From: UMGS1851 sp900555605
Lineage (GTDB): Bacteria; Bacillota; Clostridia; UBA1212; UBA1255
DNA: 11,972 nt
Reading direction: 5' to 3'
Assembly: GCA_902472555.1 (NCBI GenBank)
Contig: CABROF010000079.1
Location: 1 to 11,972, forward strand
This document shows, piece after piece, positions 5,146-11,972 of the stretch. A program made the position numbers and the translations under genes. Below the pieces are notes generated by a model that had not been told where the DNA came from, ran no database searches, and saw nothing but the letters and a program-made list of their open reading frames with translations. The stretch's first letter is position 1. Each line of letters opens with the position of its first letter.

Positions 5146-7362
5146 ATGAACGGCTCCTATGACGATATGATATTAAATAATAGATATAAGCTGCTGGAAC
5201 GCATTGGACTCGGCGGCATGGCCGTGGTCTATAAGGCTGTGGACCTTACTGCCAATGAAACGGTTGCCATTAAAATTCTGCGGGATGAGTACTGCAGCGA
5301 TGAAGAGTTTATCAAGCGCTTCAATAATGAGGCAAAAGCTGCCGCCAGTCTGTCGCATCCGAATATTGTGAAAATTTATGATGTCGGCAGTGAGGGCGAT
5401 GTGCCGTATATTGTGATGGAATATGTGGAGGGCGTCACGCTGGAGGATTATATCGCGGCGCTTCAAACGCTGCGGTGGAAGGATGCCCTGAAGGTAGCCG
5501 CTCAGATTTTAGCGGCTGTGGATCATGCGCATCGGCATAATATCATTCACCGCGACATCAAGCCGATGAACATCATGGTGGCGGACAATGGTGTGATCAA
5601 GCTGACGGATTTCGGCATTGCCCGAGCCGTGTCAACTGCAACAAAATCCGCAAATAACGATAGCGCCGGCTCTGTACATTATCTTTCCCCGGAACAGGCG
5701 CGGGGCGGATTTGTGGATGAACGTTCGGACATCTATTCCATTGGAATTACATTATATGAAATGGTCACCGGGGTTGTGCCTTATGACGGCGATTCTCACG
5801 TTTCCATCGCTTTAAAGCATATAGACGGTAAAATTGTTCCTCCGCGGGAGGTGGATCCGGAGATTCCCTTCGGCGTCAACGATCTGATTGTCATTGCCAC
5901 GAAAAAGGATCCTGCTGCCAGGTTCCAGTCTGCACGGGATATGCTGGTGCGGCTGGAGAAGGTCATGGAAAATCCTTACGTATCCTTTATCAATAATATG
6001 GAAGAGGCAGGCGCCGGATACTCCGAGGCCGAGGCGCCGGTGCCGCAGTCTCCTGAAAAGGCAGCTGCACCGGTACGGGAAACGGAAGACGAAAGTCCGG
6101 ATTTTTACGTAAATAAAGCGGAAATCGTTCGTTCCGTCACGCTGCAGGCCGTGGCGTATGTACTGGCAGTGGTATTTGGAATTGTGGGGATCCTGTTTGT
6201 GGCAAACATTGTCGGCAGGGTAAATGATAACATGGACCGCTTTGTCCGGGTTGAATACAGCCTGGACGATTATGAGGGGCTTCCCGTAGCGCAGGTTATC
6301 AGCGTGCTGGAAGATAAGGGCGTGCGTGTCGTGCAGGAACCTGTATCTGAAAGTATCTATCCAAAGGGCTATATCATATCTCAAAGTATAGAGGCTGGTA
6401 AAAATATTTCCAGCGGAGAGACGATTACCTTTCAAGTCTCCGCCAGCGAAGGCGCGTTTGTTCTCCCTGATTATACGAATCGCGATTATCGGGAAGTGAA
6501 GCAGGCGCTTTTGGAAATGGGTGTGGTGCCGGTAGAGCAGCCGATCTCCAGCAATCAATTTGCTTATCAGGAAGTGGTACGTACGGTTCCGTCCAAAGGC
6601 CGCGTTGTAGAGCCCGGGCAGCAGGTTACGATTTACTACAGCGACGGAAATCTGTACAGCCTTGTAGAGGTGCCGGATTTAGTAGGACTGACTTTGGAAC
6701 AGGCAGCCAACCTTCTGATGAGCGATACCTACAAGCTGAATGTGGGGATTGTCTCTCCTATGCCGGGAGAGGATATTACTTCGCTTTTGTCCGGCCGCAG
6801 CCCGCAGCCTGCAACGCCTGCACTGCCATCAGCAACACCTGAAATCACGCCGGCGCCGGAAACTGCTGAGCCTATGGATACGCCGGAAACCGACCCGGAG
6901 CCGGACACTCCGGCAGAAGGTACGCCGCGTCCGTCCGATCAGCCGGAGGAATCTCCCACAGATGCCCCGACGCCTACGGAACCCGCAGCGCCTTCCGCTT
7001 CAGAAAACGATGACCGCGTTTATGCTTCGGACAGAGTGGTATATCAATATCCCAAAAAGGGTACCATGGTATACCAGAACCAGCAGATTGATCTGTATTT
7101 TTACGATCCCGACCAGCTGCGGAGTTCAGAGGAGAGAACGATGGAGCTGCCCCTGGATGTGGATACCGGAAATACGTTTCTGCTCCGCATTGAAGCAGAA
7201 CTGCCGGAGGGCGATACGCGGATTTTGTTTTCCAGTACGGTCCGGCGAAGCGACTTCCCCATCACTTATACGGTTCCGCTGCCGCTCCATGACGGGTACA
7301 CAGCGGTCCATATTGCAATTAACAACAAAGAATATATGATGCTTCATGTTTATGGCAGCTGA
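5146..7362 (+). CDS. prkC: PASTA-domain Ser/Thr protein kinase (PrkC/PknB/Stk type)
   Basis: Membrane kinase with a cytoplasmic Hanks-type domain and an outside sensor; homologues bind peptidoglycan fragments or lipid II and control growth, wall synthesis and spore exit. Kinase landmarks: glycine loop GLGGMAVVYK (from residue 21), Lys43 in VAIK, HRDIKPMN with catalytic Asp137 and Asn142, DFG 155-157, and SPE ending at Glu183. A Ser/Thr-rich activation loop lies between, the usual autophosphorylation region. A juxtamembrane linker leads to one membrane helix (about 334-353). Outside are PASTA 1 (about 368-433), PASTA 2 (about 436-501) and a third PASTA starting VEVPDLVGL at 508. The third is interrupted by a Pro/Thr/Glu-rich stretch of about 84 residues (about 538-621) and resumes at RVVYQYPKKGTMV. 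A last segment of about 80 residues, probably beta-rich, is unidentified. The 738-residue length is long because of the linker. ATG 5134 would add four residues. Confidence 0.95.
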   Translation: MNGSYDDMILNNRYKLLERIGLGGMAVVYKAVDLTANETVAIKILRDEYCSDEEFIKRFNNEAKAAASLSHPNIVKIYDVGSEGDVPYIVMEYVEGVTLEDYIAALQTLRWKDALKVAAQILAAVDHAHRHNIIHRDIKPMNIMVADNGVIKLTDFGIARAVSTATKSANNDSAGSVHYLSPEQARGGFVDERSDIYSIGITLYEMVTGVVPYDGDSHVSIALKHIDGKIVPPREVDPEIPFGVNDLIVIATKKDPAARFQSARDMLVRLEKVMENPYVSFINNMEEAGAGYSEAEAPVPQSPEKAAAPVRETEDESPDFYVNKAEIVRSVTLQAVAYVLAVVFGIVGILFVANIVGRVNDNMDRFVRVEYSLDDYEGLPVAQVISVLEDKGVRVVQEPVSESIYPKGYIISQSIEAGKNISSGETITFQVSASEGAFVLPDYTNRDYREVKQALLEMGVVPVEQPISSNQFAYQEVVRTVPSKGRVVEPGQQVTIYYSDGNLYSLVEVPDLVGLTLEQAANLLMSDTYKLNVGIVSPMPGEDITSLLSGRSPQPATPALPSATPEITPAPETAEPMDTPETDPEPDTPAEGTPRPSDQPEESPTDAPTPTEPAAPSASENDDRVYASDRVVYQYPKKGTMVYQNQQIDLYFYDPDQLRSSEERTMELPLDVDTGNTFLLRIEAELPEGDTRILFSSTVRRSDFPITYTVPLPLHDGYTAVHIAINNKEYMMLHVYGS
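6757..7008 (+). repeat. Low-complexity Pro/Thr/Glu/Ala-coding tract within prkC
   Basis: About 84 codons dominated by Pro, Thr, Glu, Ala and Ser with no aromatic or Cys residues. The encoded segment is expected to be disordered and lies on the outer side of the membrane. It has no exact repeat unit and separates the two halves of the third PASTA domain. Confidence 0.6.
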
Positions 7363-8248
7363 TCAGGGAACCATTATCAAAGGCGTTGGGGGCCTGTATA
7401 CGGTGTACTGCGGCGGAATGCTTTATCAATGCAGTGCAAGGGGCATTTTCCGTAAGAATGCGGTCAAGCCTTTGATCGGAGATCAGGTGGTGCTGTCGGA
7501 TATGAATCCGGCGGAAAAAACAGCGGCGATCCATCAAATATTGCCGCGGAGCAACGCGCTGATTCGGCCGGCTGTGGCAAATGTGGATCAAATTGTACTC
7601 ATGATTGCCGCCGTCTCCCCGCAGCCGGATCTGCTGCTGGTGGACCGTTTGCTGGCCACAGCCCGGCTGAAGCGGATTGAAACCGTGCTGCTGATCAACA
7701 AGGCGGATCAGGATGAAAAAAAAGCCGAAGCGCTTCTGCGGGAATATCGGGATGCGGTAAAATGTTATGTAATCTGTGCGGCAGAGCATAGAGGCATCGA
7801 ACTGCTGAAACCGGATTTAGCGGGAAAATGCACTGTTTTTGCCGGGCAGTCCGGTGCTGGAAAATCCACGGTGCTGAATCTGATATTGGGAACGAATGTC
7901 ATGGAAACCGGGGGGCTGAGTCAGAAAACCCAGCGGGGCAGGCATACAACGCGCCATGCAGAGCTTTTCTTCGTTTCCGGCGGAGACCGCCCGACCTTTC
8001 TGATCGATTCCCCCGGCTTCAGCCTATTTTCCTTAAATGCCATTGCGCCACGGGACTTGTCAAATTTATATCCGGAGGTATATAATAACAATGGTTCCTG
8101 CAGGTTTCCCGACTGCAGCCATACCGGCGAGCCGGGATGTTTTGTTGCGGAGCTTGTGAAAAACGGTATTTTCCCGCAGGGCAGGTATGAACGGTATCTG
8201 GTTTTATACCGGGAGCTGGCGGAGATGGAAAAAAATAAATACCGTTAG
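7346..8248 (+). CDS. rsgA: Ribosome small subunit-dependent GTPase A
   Basis: RsgA (YloQ/YjeQ) is a circularly permuted GTPase that checks late maturation of the 30S subunit and frees assembly factors on GTP hydrolysis. The permuted motif order is visible: NKAD (G4, residues 118-121) comes before GQSGAGKST (G1, 167-175), then a GRHTTRHAEL segment (G2), then DSPG (G3, from 221). The N-terminal OB-fold covers about residues 1-75. The C-terminal zinc domain has Cys252, Cys257, His259 and Cys265. The 300 residues match the family. The start overlaps the prkC end by 17 nt (ATG 7346) or 11 nt (ATG 7352). I see no clear ribosome binding site for either, so translation is probably coupled to prkC. 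In B. subtilis the same neighbour kinase can phosphorylate this GTPase, so the pairing may be functional here too. Confidence 0.96.
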   Translation: MFMAADQGTIIKGVGGLYTVYCGGMLYQCSARGIFRKNAVKPLIGDQVVLSDMNPAEKTAAIHQILPRSNALIRPAVANVDQIVLMIAAVSPQPDLLLVDRLLATARLKRIETVLLINKADQDEKKAEALLREYRDAVKCYVICAAEHRGIELLKPDLAGKCTVFAGQSGAGKSTVLNLILGTNVMETGGLSQKTQRGRHTTRHAELFFVSGGDRPTFLIDSPGFSLFSLNAIAPRDLSNLYPEVYNNNGSCRFPDCSHTGEPGCFVAELVKNGIFPQGRYERYLVLYRELAEMEKNKYR

Positions 8249-8276
8249 CAGATTCTGCGTGAATTCCGGATTTGTG

Positions 8277-8282
8277 AAAGGA
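8277..8282 (+). promoter_or_regulatory. Ribosome binding site deciding the rpe start
   Basis: AAAGGA lies 11 nt before ATG 8294 and overlaps ATG 8282, so the latter cannot be served by it. Confidence 0.5.
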
Positions 8283-8293
8283 TGCATATTTCT

Positions 8294-8950
8294 ATGAAAA
8301 TTATGGTTGCACCGTCGATTCTGTCGGCGGATTTTTCTAAGCTTGGCGAGGACATCAAAATGGTTGAGCAGGCCGGGGCGGACCTGATCCATGTGGATGT
8401 TATGGACGGCCATTTTGTTCCGAACATTTCCATCGGCATTCCTGTGGTGAAATGTGCGCGGAAGGCTACGAAGTTGCCCTTTGATGTTCATCTAATGATT
8501 GAAAATCCGGACCGCTACATAGATGCCTTTGCCGAGGCCGGCGCGGATATCATCACGGTTCATGCCGAAGCCTGCGTGCATTTGCACCGGACCGTGCAGA
8601 TGATCCGGAAAAAGGGCCTGAAGGCCGGAGTTGCGCTGAACCCCGCAACCTCCTTGTGTATGGTGGAGGAGATTTTACCCGATGCGGATATGATCCTGCT
8701 GATGTCAGTAAACCCCGGCTTCGGCGGCCAGTCCTATATTCACGCGGTAACGGACAAAATCGGCAGACTGCGGGAAATGTGTACGGCGCGGGGATTTGCC
8801 GGCATGGATATTGAGGTGGACGGAGGGATTGATCCCGTTACGGTAAAGGACGTTGTGGCGGCCGGGGCAAACGTGCTGGTGGCCGGCTCGGCAGTGTATG
8901 GTGCGGCAGACCCCAAGGCTGTCATCGCGCAGCTGAAGAATCCGCTGTAA
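8294..8950 (+). CDS. rpe: Ribulose-phosphate 3-epimerase
   Basis: Interconverts D-ribulose 5-phosphate and D-xylulose 5-phosphate in the pentose phosphate pathway; a cytoplasmic TIM-barrel enzyme with one divalent metal. Metal ligands and catalytic residues are in place: His33 and Asp35 in IHVDVMDGHFVPN, His66 in DVHLMI, and Asp176 in EVDGGI. The MSVNPGFGGQ loop and the VAGSAVYG phosphate-binding end are also standard. The start at 8294 gives MKIMVAPSILSADF, matching the family, and 218 residues; ATG 8282 would add MHIS without a usable ribosome binding site. It lies 45 nt after rsgA, its usual neighbour in Firmicutes. The thiamine pyrophosphokinase gene (thiN) that commonly follows rpe in this cluster is absent. 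Confidence 0.97.
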   Translation: MKIMVAPSILSADFSKLGEDIKMVEQAGADLIHVDVMDGHFVPNISIGIPVVKCARKATKLPFDVHLMIENPDRYIDAFAEAGADIITVHAEACVHLHRTVQMIRKKGLKAGVALNPATSLCMVEEILPDADMILLMSVNPGFGGQSYIHAVTDKIGRLREMCTARGFAGMDIEVDGGIDPVTVKDVVAAGANVLVAGSAVYGAADPKAVIAQLKNPL

Positions 8951-8967
8951 ACCATAAGACGATTCGG

Positions 8968-8977
8968 AAAGGAAAGG
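8968..8977 (+). promoter_or_regulatory. Ribosome binding site of the aminotransferase gene
   Basis: AAAGGAAAGG, a purine-rich run, sits 8 nt before ATG 8986. Confidence 0.55.
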
Positions 8978-8985
8978 GATCAAAG

Positions 8986-10191
8986 ATGTTTTCCCGTAAA
9001 GTAATTGAAAATTTGGGCAGTTCCTCATGGATTCGCGCGATGTTTGAGCAGGGCGAGGCTTTGAAAAAAATTTACGGCCCGGATCAGGTATATGATTTTA
9101 CCTTAGGCAATCCTGACCCGGAGCCGCCTGCTGAGGTGATGGACAGCATGGCGCGCCTGATTCAGGAGCCGGGGATCCATAAATATATGGCCAATGCAGG
9201 CTATACAGAGGCGCGTGAATCGGTTGCGTCTTACATGAAGGATGAGACAGGGGTAGATTTCAGCGCCGCGCAGGTGATTATGGTAAGCGGCGCGGCAGGC
9301 GGGTTAAATGTGGTATTGAAGGCGCTGCTGGACCCGGGTGATGAGGTTCTGGTGAGCGCACCTTATTTTGCCGAATATAAATTTTATGCGGAAAATCACG
9401 GCGGCACACTGATTGCGGTACCGAGTCTGCCGGATACGTTTCAGCCTGATATTCCGGCAATTGCGCAGGCCATTACGGAGCGGACCAAGGCAGTCCTGCT
9501 GAACTCCCCGAATAACCCTTCCGGTGCGGTTTATACGGAGACATGCCTGAGGGCGCTGGCCGAGGTGCTGAAAAATGCGGAGGCGCGGTTCGGCCACGAT
9601 ATTTACGTGCTTTCGGATGAGCCCTATGTCCAAATTGTTTATGACGGTATGAAGGTGCCGCCGGTGGCTGCGATTTTTGATCATTCTATTGTGATCAATT
9701 CCTTCAGCAAATCCTTGGCACTGCCCGGAGAGCGGATCGGATATGTGGCGGTAAATCCGAAAATTGCGGATGCGGATATCCTGATGGCTGCTTTGGCTTT
9801 TGCCAACCGAACCCTGGGCTTTGTAAATGCGCCTTCTCTGTTTCAGAAGGTGGTTGCTGAAAATTTACGGATTGTTGCAGGATTGGATTCTTACCGGCAG
9901 CGGCGGGATGCCCTCTATGAGATCGTGACGGAAGCTGGATTCGAATGTGCGCTGCCCCAGGGCGCATTTTACCTGTTCCCGAAATCCCCGATTCCGGATG
10001 ATGGGAAGCTGGCGAATATGGCGCTGAAGCATAATTTGATTATTGTGGGCGGAACGGGATTTTGTTATCCCGGATATTTCCGGCTTGCTTACTGCGTGAG
10101 TATGGATACGATCCTGCGTTCGCGGGATGCGTTTAAACGGCTGCGTGAGGATTGCGCGCGGGCCGCAGAAGGAGGCCCGCGGCAGGGCTAA
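8986..10191 (+). CDS. Pyridoxal phosphate-dependent aminotransferase, class I/II
   Basis: A fold-type I aminotransferase resembling the aspartate aminotransferase (AspB-like) group common in Clostridia. The cofactor lysine is Lys242 in SFSKSLALPGERIGY. Asn177 in NSPNNPSG, Asp211 and Tyr214 in SDEPYV hold the cofactor ring. Arg366 in YFRLAYC should bind the substrate carboxylate. The N-terminal SSWIRAMFEQG and FTLGNPDPEPP segments match a subgroup usually annotated only as pyridoxal phosphate-dependent aminotransferase, so the substrate is not assigned. No signal or membrane segment is present; it should be cytoplasmic. It lies 35 nt after rpe with a good ribosome binding site and so is probably the last gene of the operon, though it is not a standard member of this cluster. 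The final ten or so residues (Gly/Arg/Pro-rich) extend beyond the fold. Confidence 0.9.
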   Translation: MFSRKVIENLGSSSWIRAMFEQGEALKKIYGPDQVYDFTLGNPDPEPPAEVMDSMARLIQEPGIHKYMANAGYTEARESVASYMKDETGVDFSAAQVIMVSGAAGGLNVVLKALLDPGDEVLVSAPYFAEYKFYAENHGGTLIAVPSLPDTFQPDIPAIAQAITERTKAVLLNSPNNPSGAVYTETCLRALAEVLKNAEARFGHDIYVLSDEPYVQIVYDGMKVPPVAAIFDHSIVINSFSKSLALPGERIGYVAVNPKIADADILMAALAFANRTLGFVNAPSLFQKVVAENLRIVAGLDSYRQRRDALYEIVTEAGFECALPQGAFYLFPKSPIPDDGKLANMALKHNLIIVGGTGFCYPGYFRLAYCVSMDTILRSRDAFKRLREDCARAAEGGPRQG

Positions 10192-10246
10192 GCGTTTTTT
10201 GCTGCGGTCCTCAGACTTTTGCCTGCCGCTGCTTTGCCTGCCGCTG
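10179..10246. repeat. Intergenic direct repeat with inverted partner
   Basis: TTTGCCTGCCGCTG occurs twice, at 10218-10231 and 10233-10246, with a 15-nt period. CCTGCCGC within each copy is the reverse complement of GCGGCAGG at 10179-10186, which lies at the end of the aminotransferase gene, so an 8-bp stem could form with either copy. Function is unknown. Confidence 0.5.
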
Positions 10247-10255
10247 ATGTGTTGA

Positions 10256-11972
10256 TCAGGGCTCAGGTCTGGGGCGCACTGTGATGGATTGAAAGTTTGT
10301 ATAATGAACCATGCCGGGGCGGGCCCCGGCTATTTTTTTGACATATTTTACGCGGGTATAATCCACGTCGGCCTTTGCGGCGCTGCGCGCGCTGCTGTAC
10401 CACGCTGCCACTGCCGCTGCGGCTTCAATTGCTGCGGCAGTAATGGCGCCTCCTTTTTCTGCTGTCCGTAAAATTACGTGAGAGCCGGGGGCGCTGTGCA
10501 GGTGAAACCACACGTCGTTGGGCTGTGCATCTTTTAATGTCAGCTGATCGTTCTGCCGGCTGTTTTTGCCCACAAGAATCTGATAGCCGTCCTGTGTCTG
10601 AAATTTATGGGGAGATAGAGGCATACACTTTCTGTTTTCTTTTTTTGCTCTGCCGTCAGATTTTAAATAGCCCTGTTCTGCTAATTCTGCCCGGATTTCT
10701 CCGATTTCGGCGGCGTTTTCTGCGTTATTCAGCATGGCCTCGACATTTTCTAAGTAGAGCAGTTCGTTTCTGCACTCCTCCATATGGACCGCGGCGTTTT
10801 CATAGGCGTTTTTTTGCTTATGATACTTTTTAAAATACCGCTGCGCATTTTTGCTGATACTGATATTCGGATCCAGCGGGATGGTTGCCGGCTCCGGCGG
10901 ATCGCAGTAATAGTTTTCGACTGCGGCTTCTGCGGCGAATTCAGGCAGCCGGTACATATTTGCCGTTAATAGTTCCCCTTTGATCCGCAATTCGTCATAA
11001 TTGGCTGTTTCCTGCAGGGTATCCTCATGAATTAGAATTTTTCTGCGGCAGCGTTCGAGCGCGGCGGAAGTGCTTTTTACAGTGGCTGACTTTTTTTGGC
11101 GCAGCCGCTCTTCGGCATCTCTGCTGGTGTAAAATTCGTCTAACATCAGATTTACGGTACTGAATTTTGTATAATCGCCGTGTGCAGCCGCACGTAGACA
11201 ATGAAAGTCTTTTTTCTCCCGATTTAAAATAATGGGATAATATGCTTCATTTTGAATATCCTCTGCTGCTGTGTGCAGTGACTGTTCCAGCCGGCGGCGC
11301 TGCGCCTCAGACAGCGCTGCGATTTTTGTACCGGCATCGATTCCTGCCTCTTCGCAGATCGCGCTGCAGAGCAGAGGGCTGAAACCTGAAATTTGGGCTA
11401 ACAGCATTTTACCTATGCTTTGCTCCTTTTGCGTCAGATCTGCGGCTTCCTCCAGCAGCGCAGCAATTTTCTGCGGCGCTTCTTTCGGTCCGCATTTATC
11501 CTGCGCCGGCGGCAATTGGTAAACGCGCGCCGGCATCACTTCGCGCACGCTGCTGACATCCTGATCTACATGGCGGATCGCATCATGGATGATACCCGAT
11601 TCGCTTACTAAAATCAGATTACTGTGTTTTCCCATGATCTCCGCGATCAGGCGCTTCATAACAACATCGCCCATTTCATTATGCGTTTCAATTTCAAATG
11701 TCACGATCCGGTCATAGCCTGCCTGCCGCACTGCCGTGATCCGACCGCCCTGGACGTATTTTCGCAGCACCATGCAGAATGGCGGTGCAACCATCGGATT
11801 CTCTTTTTTGCTTTTTGTAAAATGCAGCCGGGGATTGGACGGACTGGCGCTGATCAAAAGACGATAGCGCTCTCCGCGGGAATGACACAGCAGTGTAACT
11901 TCATCCTTTTCAGTCTGAAATACCTTTTCGATCCTTCCGCCGATCAGAAGCCCGGACAGATCGGACACCACC
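10256..11972 (-). CDS. rqcH: RqcH, ribosome quality control NFACT protein; 5' end outside window
   Basis: RqcH (also annotated fibronectin-binding protein, FbpA/YloA) binds stalled 50S-peptidyl-tRNA complexes and recruits tRNA-Ala to add C-terminal alanine tails that mark the chain for degradation. The NFACT-N domain shows LLIGGRIEKVFQ, the Asp-Arg pair in GYDRIV (visible residues 87-88) and EIMGKHSN (111-118). These correspond to D97/R98 and E121/I122/M123 of studied homologues, so about ten N-terminal residues lie beyond the window. A helical coiled-coil region (about 275-440) is followed by the NFACT-R domain with GYQILVGKNSRQND, WFHLHSAPGSHVIL and YVKKIAGARPGMVHYTN. The frame is open to the window edge, and the GTG at 11971 is internal. 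The gene is convergent with the operon, with 64 nt between stop codons. No minus-strand terminator is visible after its stop. Confidence 0.95.
   Translation of the reverse strand, partial: VVSDLSGLLIGGRIEKVFQTEKDEVTLLCHSRGERYRLLISASPSNPRLHFTKSKKENPMVAPPFCMVLRKYVQGGRITAVRQAGYDRIVTFEIETHNEMGDVVMKRLIAEIMGKHSNLILVSESGIIHDAIRHVDQDVSSVREVMPARVYQLPPAQDKCGPKEAPQKIAALLEEAADLTQKEQSIGKMLLAQISGFSPLLCSAICEEAGIDAGTKIAALSEAQRRRLEQSLHTAAEDIQNEAYYPIILNREKKDFHCLRAAAHGDYTKFSTVNLMLDEFYTSRDAEERLRQKKSATVKSTSAALERCRRKILIHEDTLQETANYDELRIKGELLTANMYRLPEFAAEAAVENYYCDPPEPATIPLDPNISISKNAQRYFKKYHKQKNAYENAAVHMEECRNELLYLENVEAMLNNAENAAEIGEIRAELAEQGYLKSDGRAKKENRKCMPLSPHKFQTQDGYQILVGKNSRQNDQLTLKDAQPNDVWFHLHSAPGSHVILRTAEKGGAITAAAIEAAAAVAAWYSSARSAAKADVDYTRVKYVKKIAGARPGMVHYTNFQSITVRPRPEP
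10313..10339 (+). terminator. Putative intrinsic terminator of the plus-strand operon, inside the rqcH 3' end
   Basis: A perfect 7-bp stem GCCGGGG/CCCCGGC with the four-base loop CGGG is followed by TATTTTTTT. It has the form of a rho-independent terminator for plus-strand transcripts, 122 nt beyond the aminotransferase stop. It is antisense to rqcH codons for KKIAGARPG. Part of the pattern follows from that conserved peptide (AAA AAA for Lys-Lys gives the T-run), so chance origin is possible. Confidence 0.6.

Noticed and set aside
5812..6558. 248-codon open frame on the minus strand opposite prkC
   Set aside because: It lies entirely opposite the kinase, whose motifs are clear. The antisense protein is rich in Arg, His and Ile with no recognisable domain, as expected from a reversed coding frame.
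6740..7339. 199-codon plus-strand frame overlapping the prkC 3' part
   Set aside because: It is the out-of-frame reading of the Pro/Thr/Glu-rich tract and gives an Arg/Pro-rich protein without a ribosome binding site or family resemblance.
10174..10200. Possible terminator overlapping the aminotransferase stop, followed by T6 at 10195-10200
   Set aside because: The stem next to the T-run is only about 4-5 bp (GGCCC/GGGCT), and the stronger 7-bp GCGGGCC/GGCCCGC stem (10158-10180) is 14 nt away from the T-run. The structure at 10313-10339 is far better.
11969..11971. GTG as the rqcH start codon
   Set aside because: The frame continues to the window edge, and alignment of D87/R88 and E111-M113 with known positions 97/98 and 121-123 shows about ten residues are missing.
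1..11972. Mobile elements, CRISPR arrays, tRNA/rRNA genes, riboswitches, defence genes
   Set aside because: Nearly all sequence is accounted for by recognised housekeeping genes. No gap exceeds 70 nt, so there is no room for large RNA elements, and I saw no repeat arrays or transposase motifs.

Overview
The window is a stretch of chromosome from a Gram-positive anaerobe-like bacterium, most likely Bacillota, class Clostridia. The evidence is the gene order priA-def-fmt-rlmN-stp-prkC-rsgA-rpe, which is the classic Firmicutes housekeeping cluster, the PASTA-type Ser/Thr kinase, and an RqcH/NFACT protein. Base composition is fairly GC-rich for Clostridia. A family cannot be fixed from this sequence alone.

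Plus strand, 1-10191: nine genes read in the same direction with short gaps or overlaps and no visible terminator between them, so they probably form one long operon. In order they are the 3' part of priA (replication restart helicase, broken by a frameshift at about 1215), def (peptide deformylase), fmt (Met-tRNA formyltransferase), rlmN (rRNA/tRNA adenine C2 methyltransferase), stp (PP2C phosphatase), prkC (PASTA kinase), rsgA (30S-maturation GTPase), rpe (ribulose-phosphate epimerase) and a fold-type I PLP aminotransferase. Two genes often found in this cluster are absent here: rsmB between fmt and rlmN, and thiN after rpe.

Minus strand, 10256-11972: rqcH, convergent with the operon and cut at its 5' end by the window edge. 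A strong intrinsic-terminator-like hairpin plus T-tract for the plus-strand operon lies inside the antisense of the rqcH 3' coding end (10313-10339).

The genes share a translation theme. Def and Fmt put on and take off the initiator formyl group, RlmN modifies rRNA and tRNA, RsgA matures the small subunit, and RqcH rescues stalled 50S subunits. The Stp/PrkC pair is a reversible phosphorylation switch known in other Firmicutes to respond to cell-wall fragments. I see no mobile element, CRISPR array, tRNA, rRNA or new defence system. The notable points are local: the broken priA, a 15-bp tandem expansion in fmt, a third PASTA repeat of PrkC split by a Pro/Thr/Glu-rich linker, the terminator buried in rqcH, and the missing rsmB and thiN.
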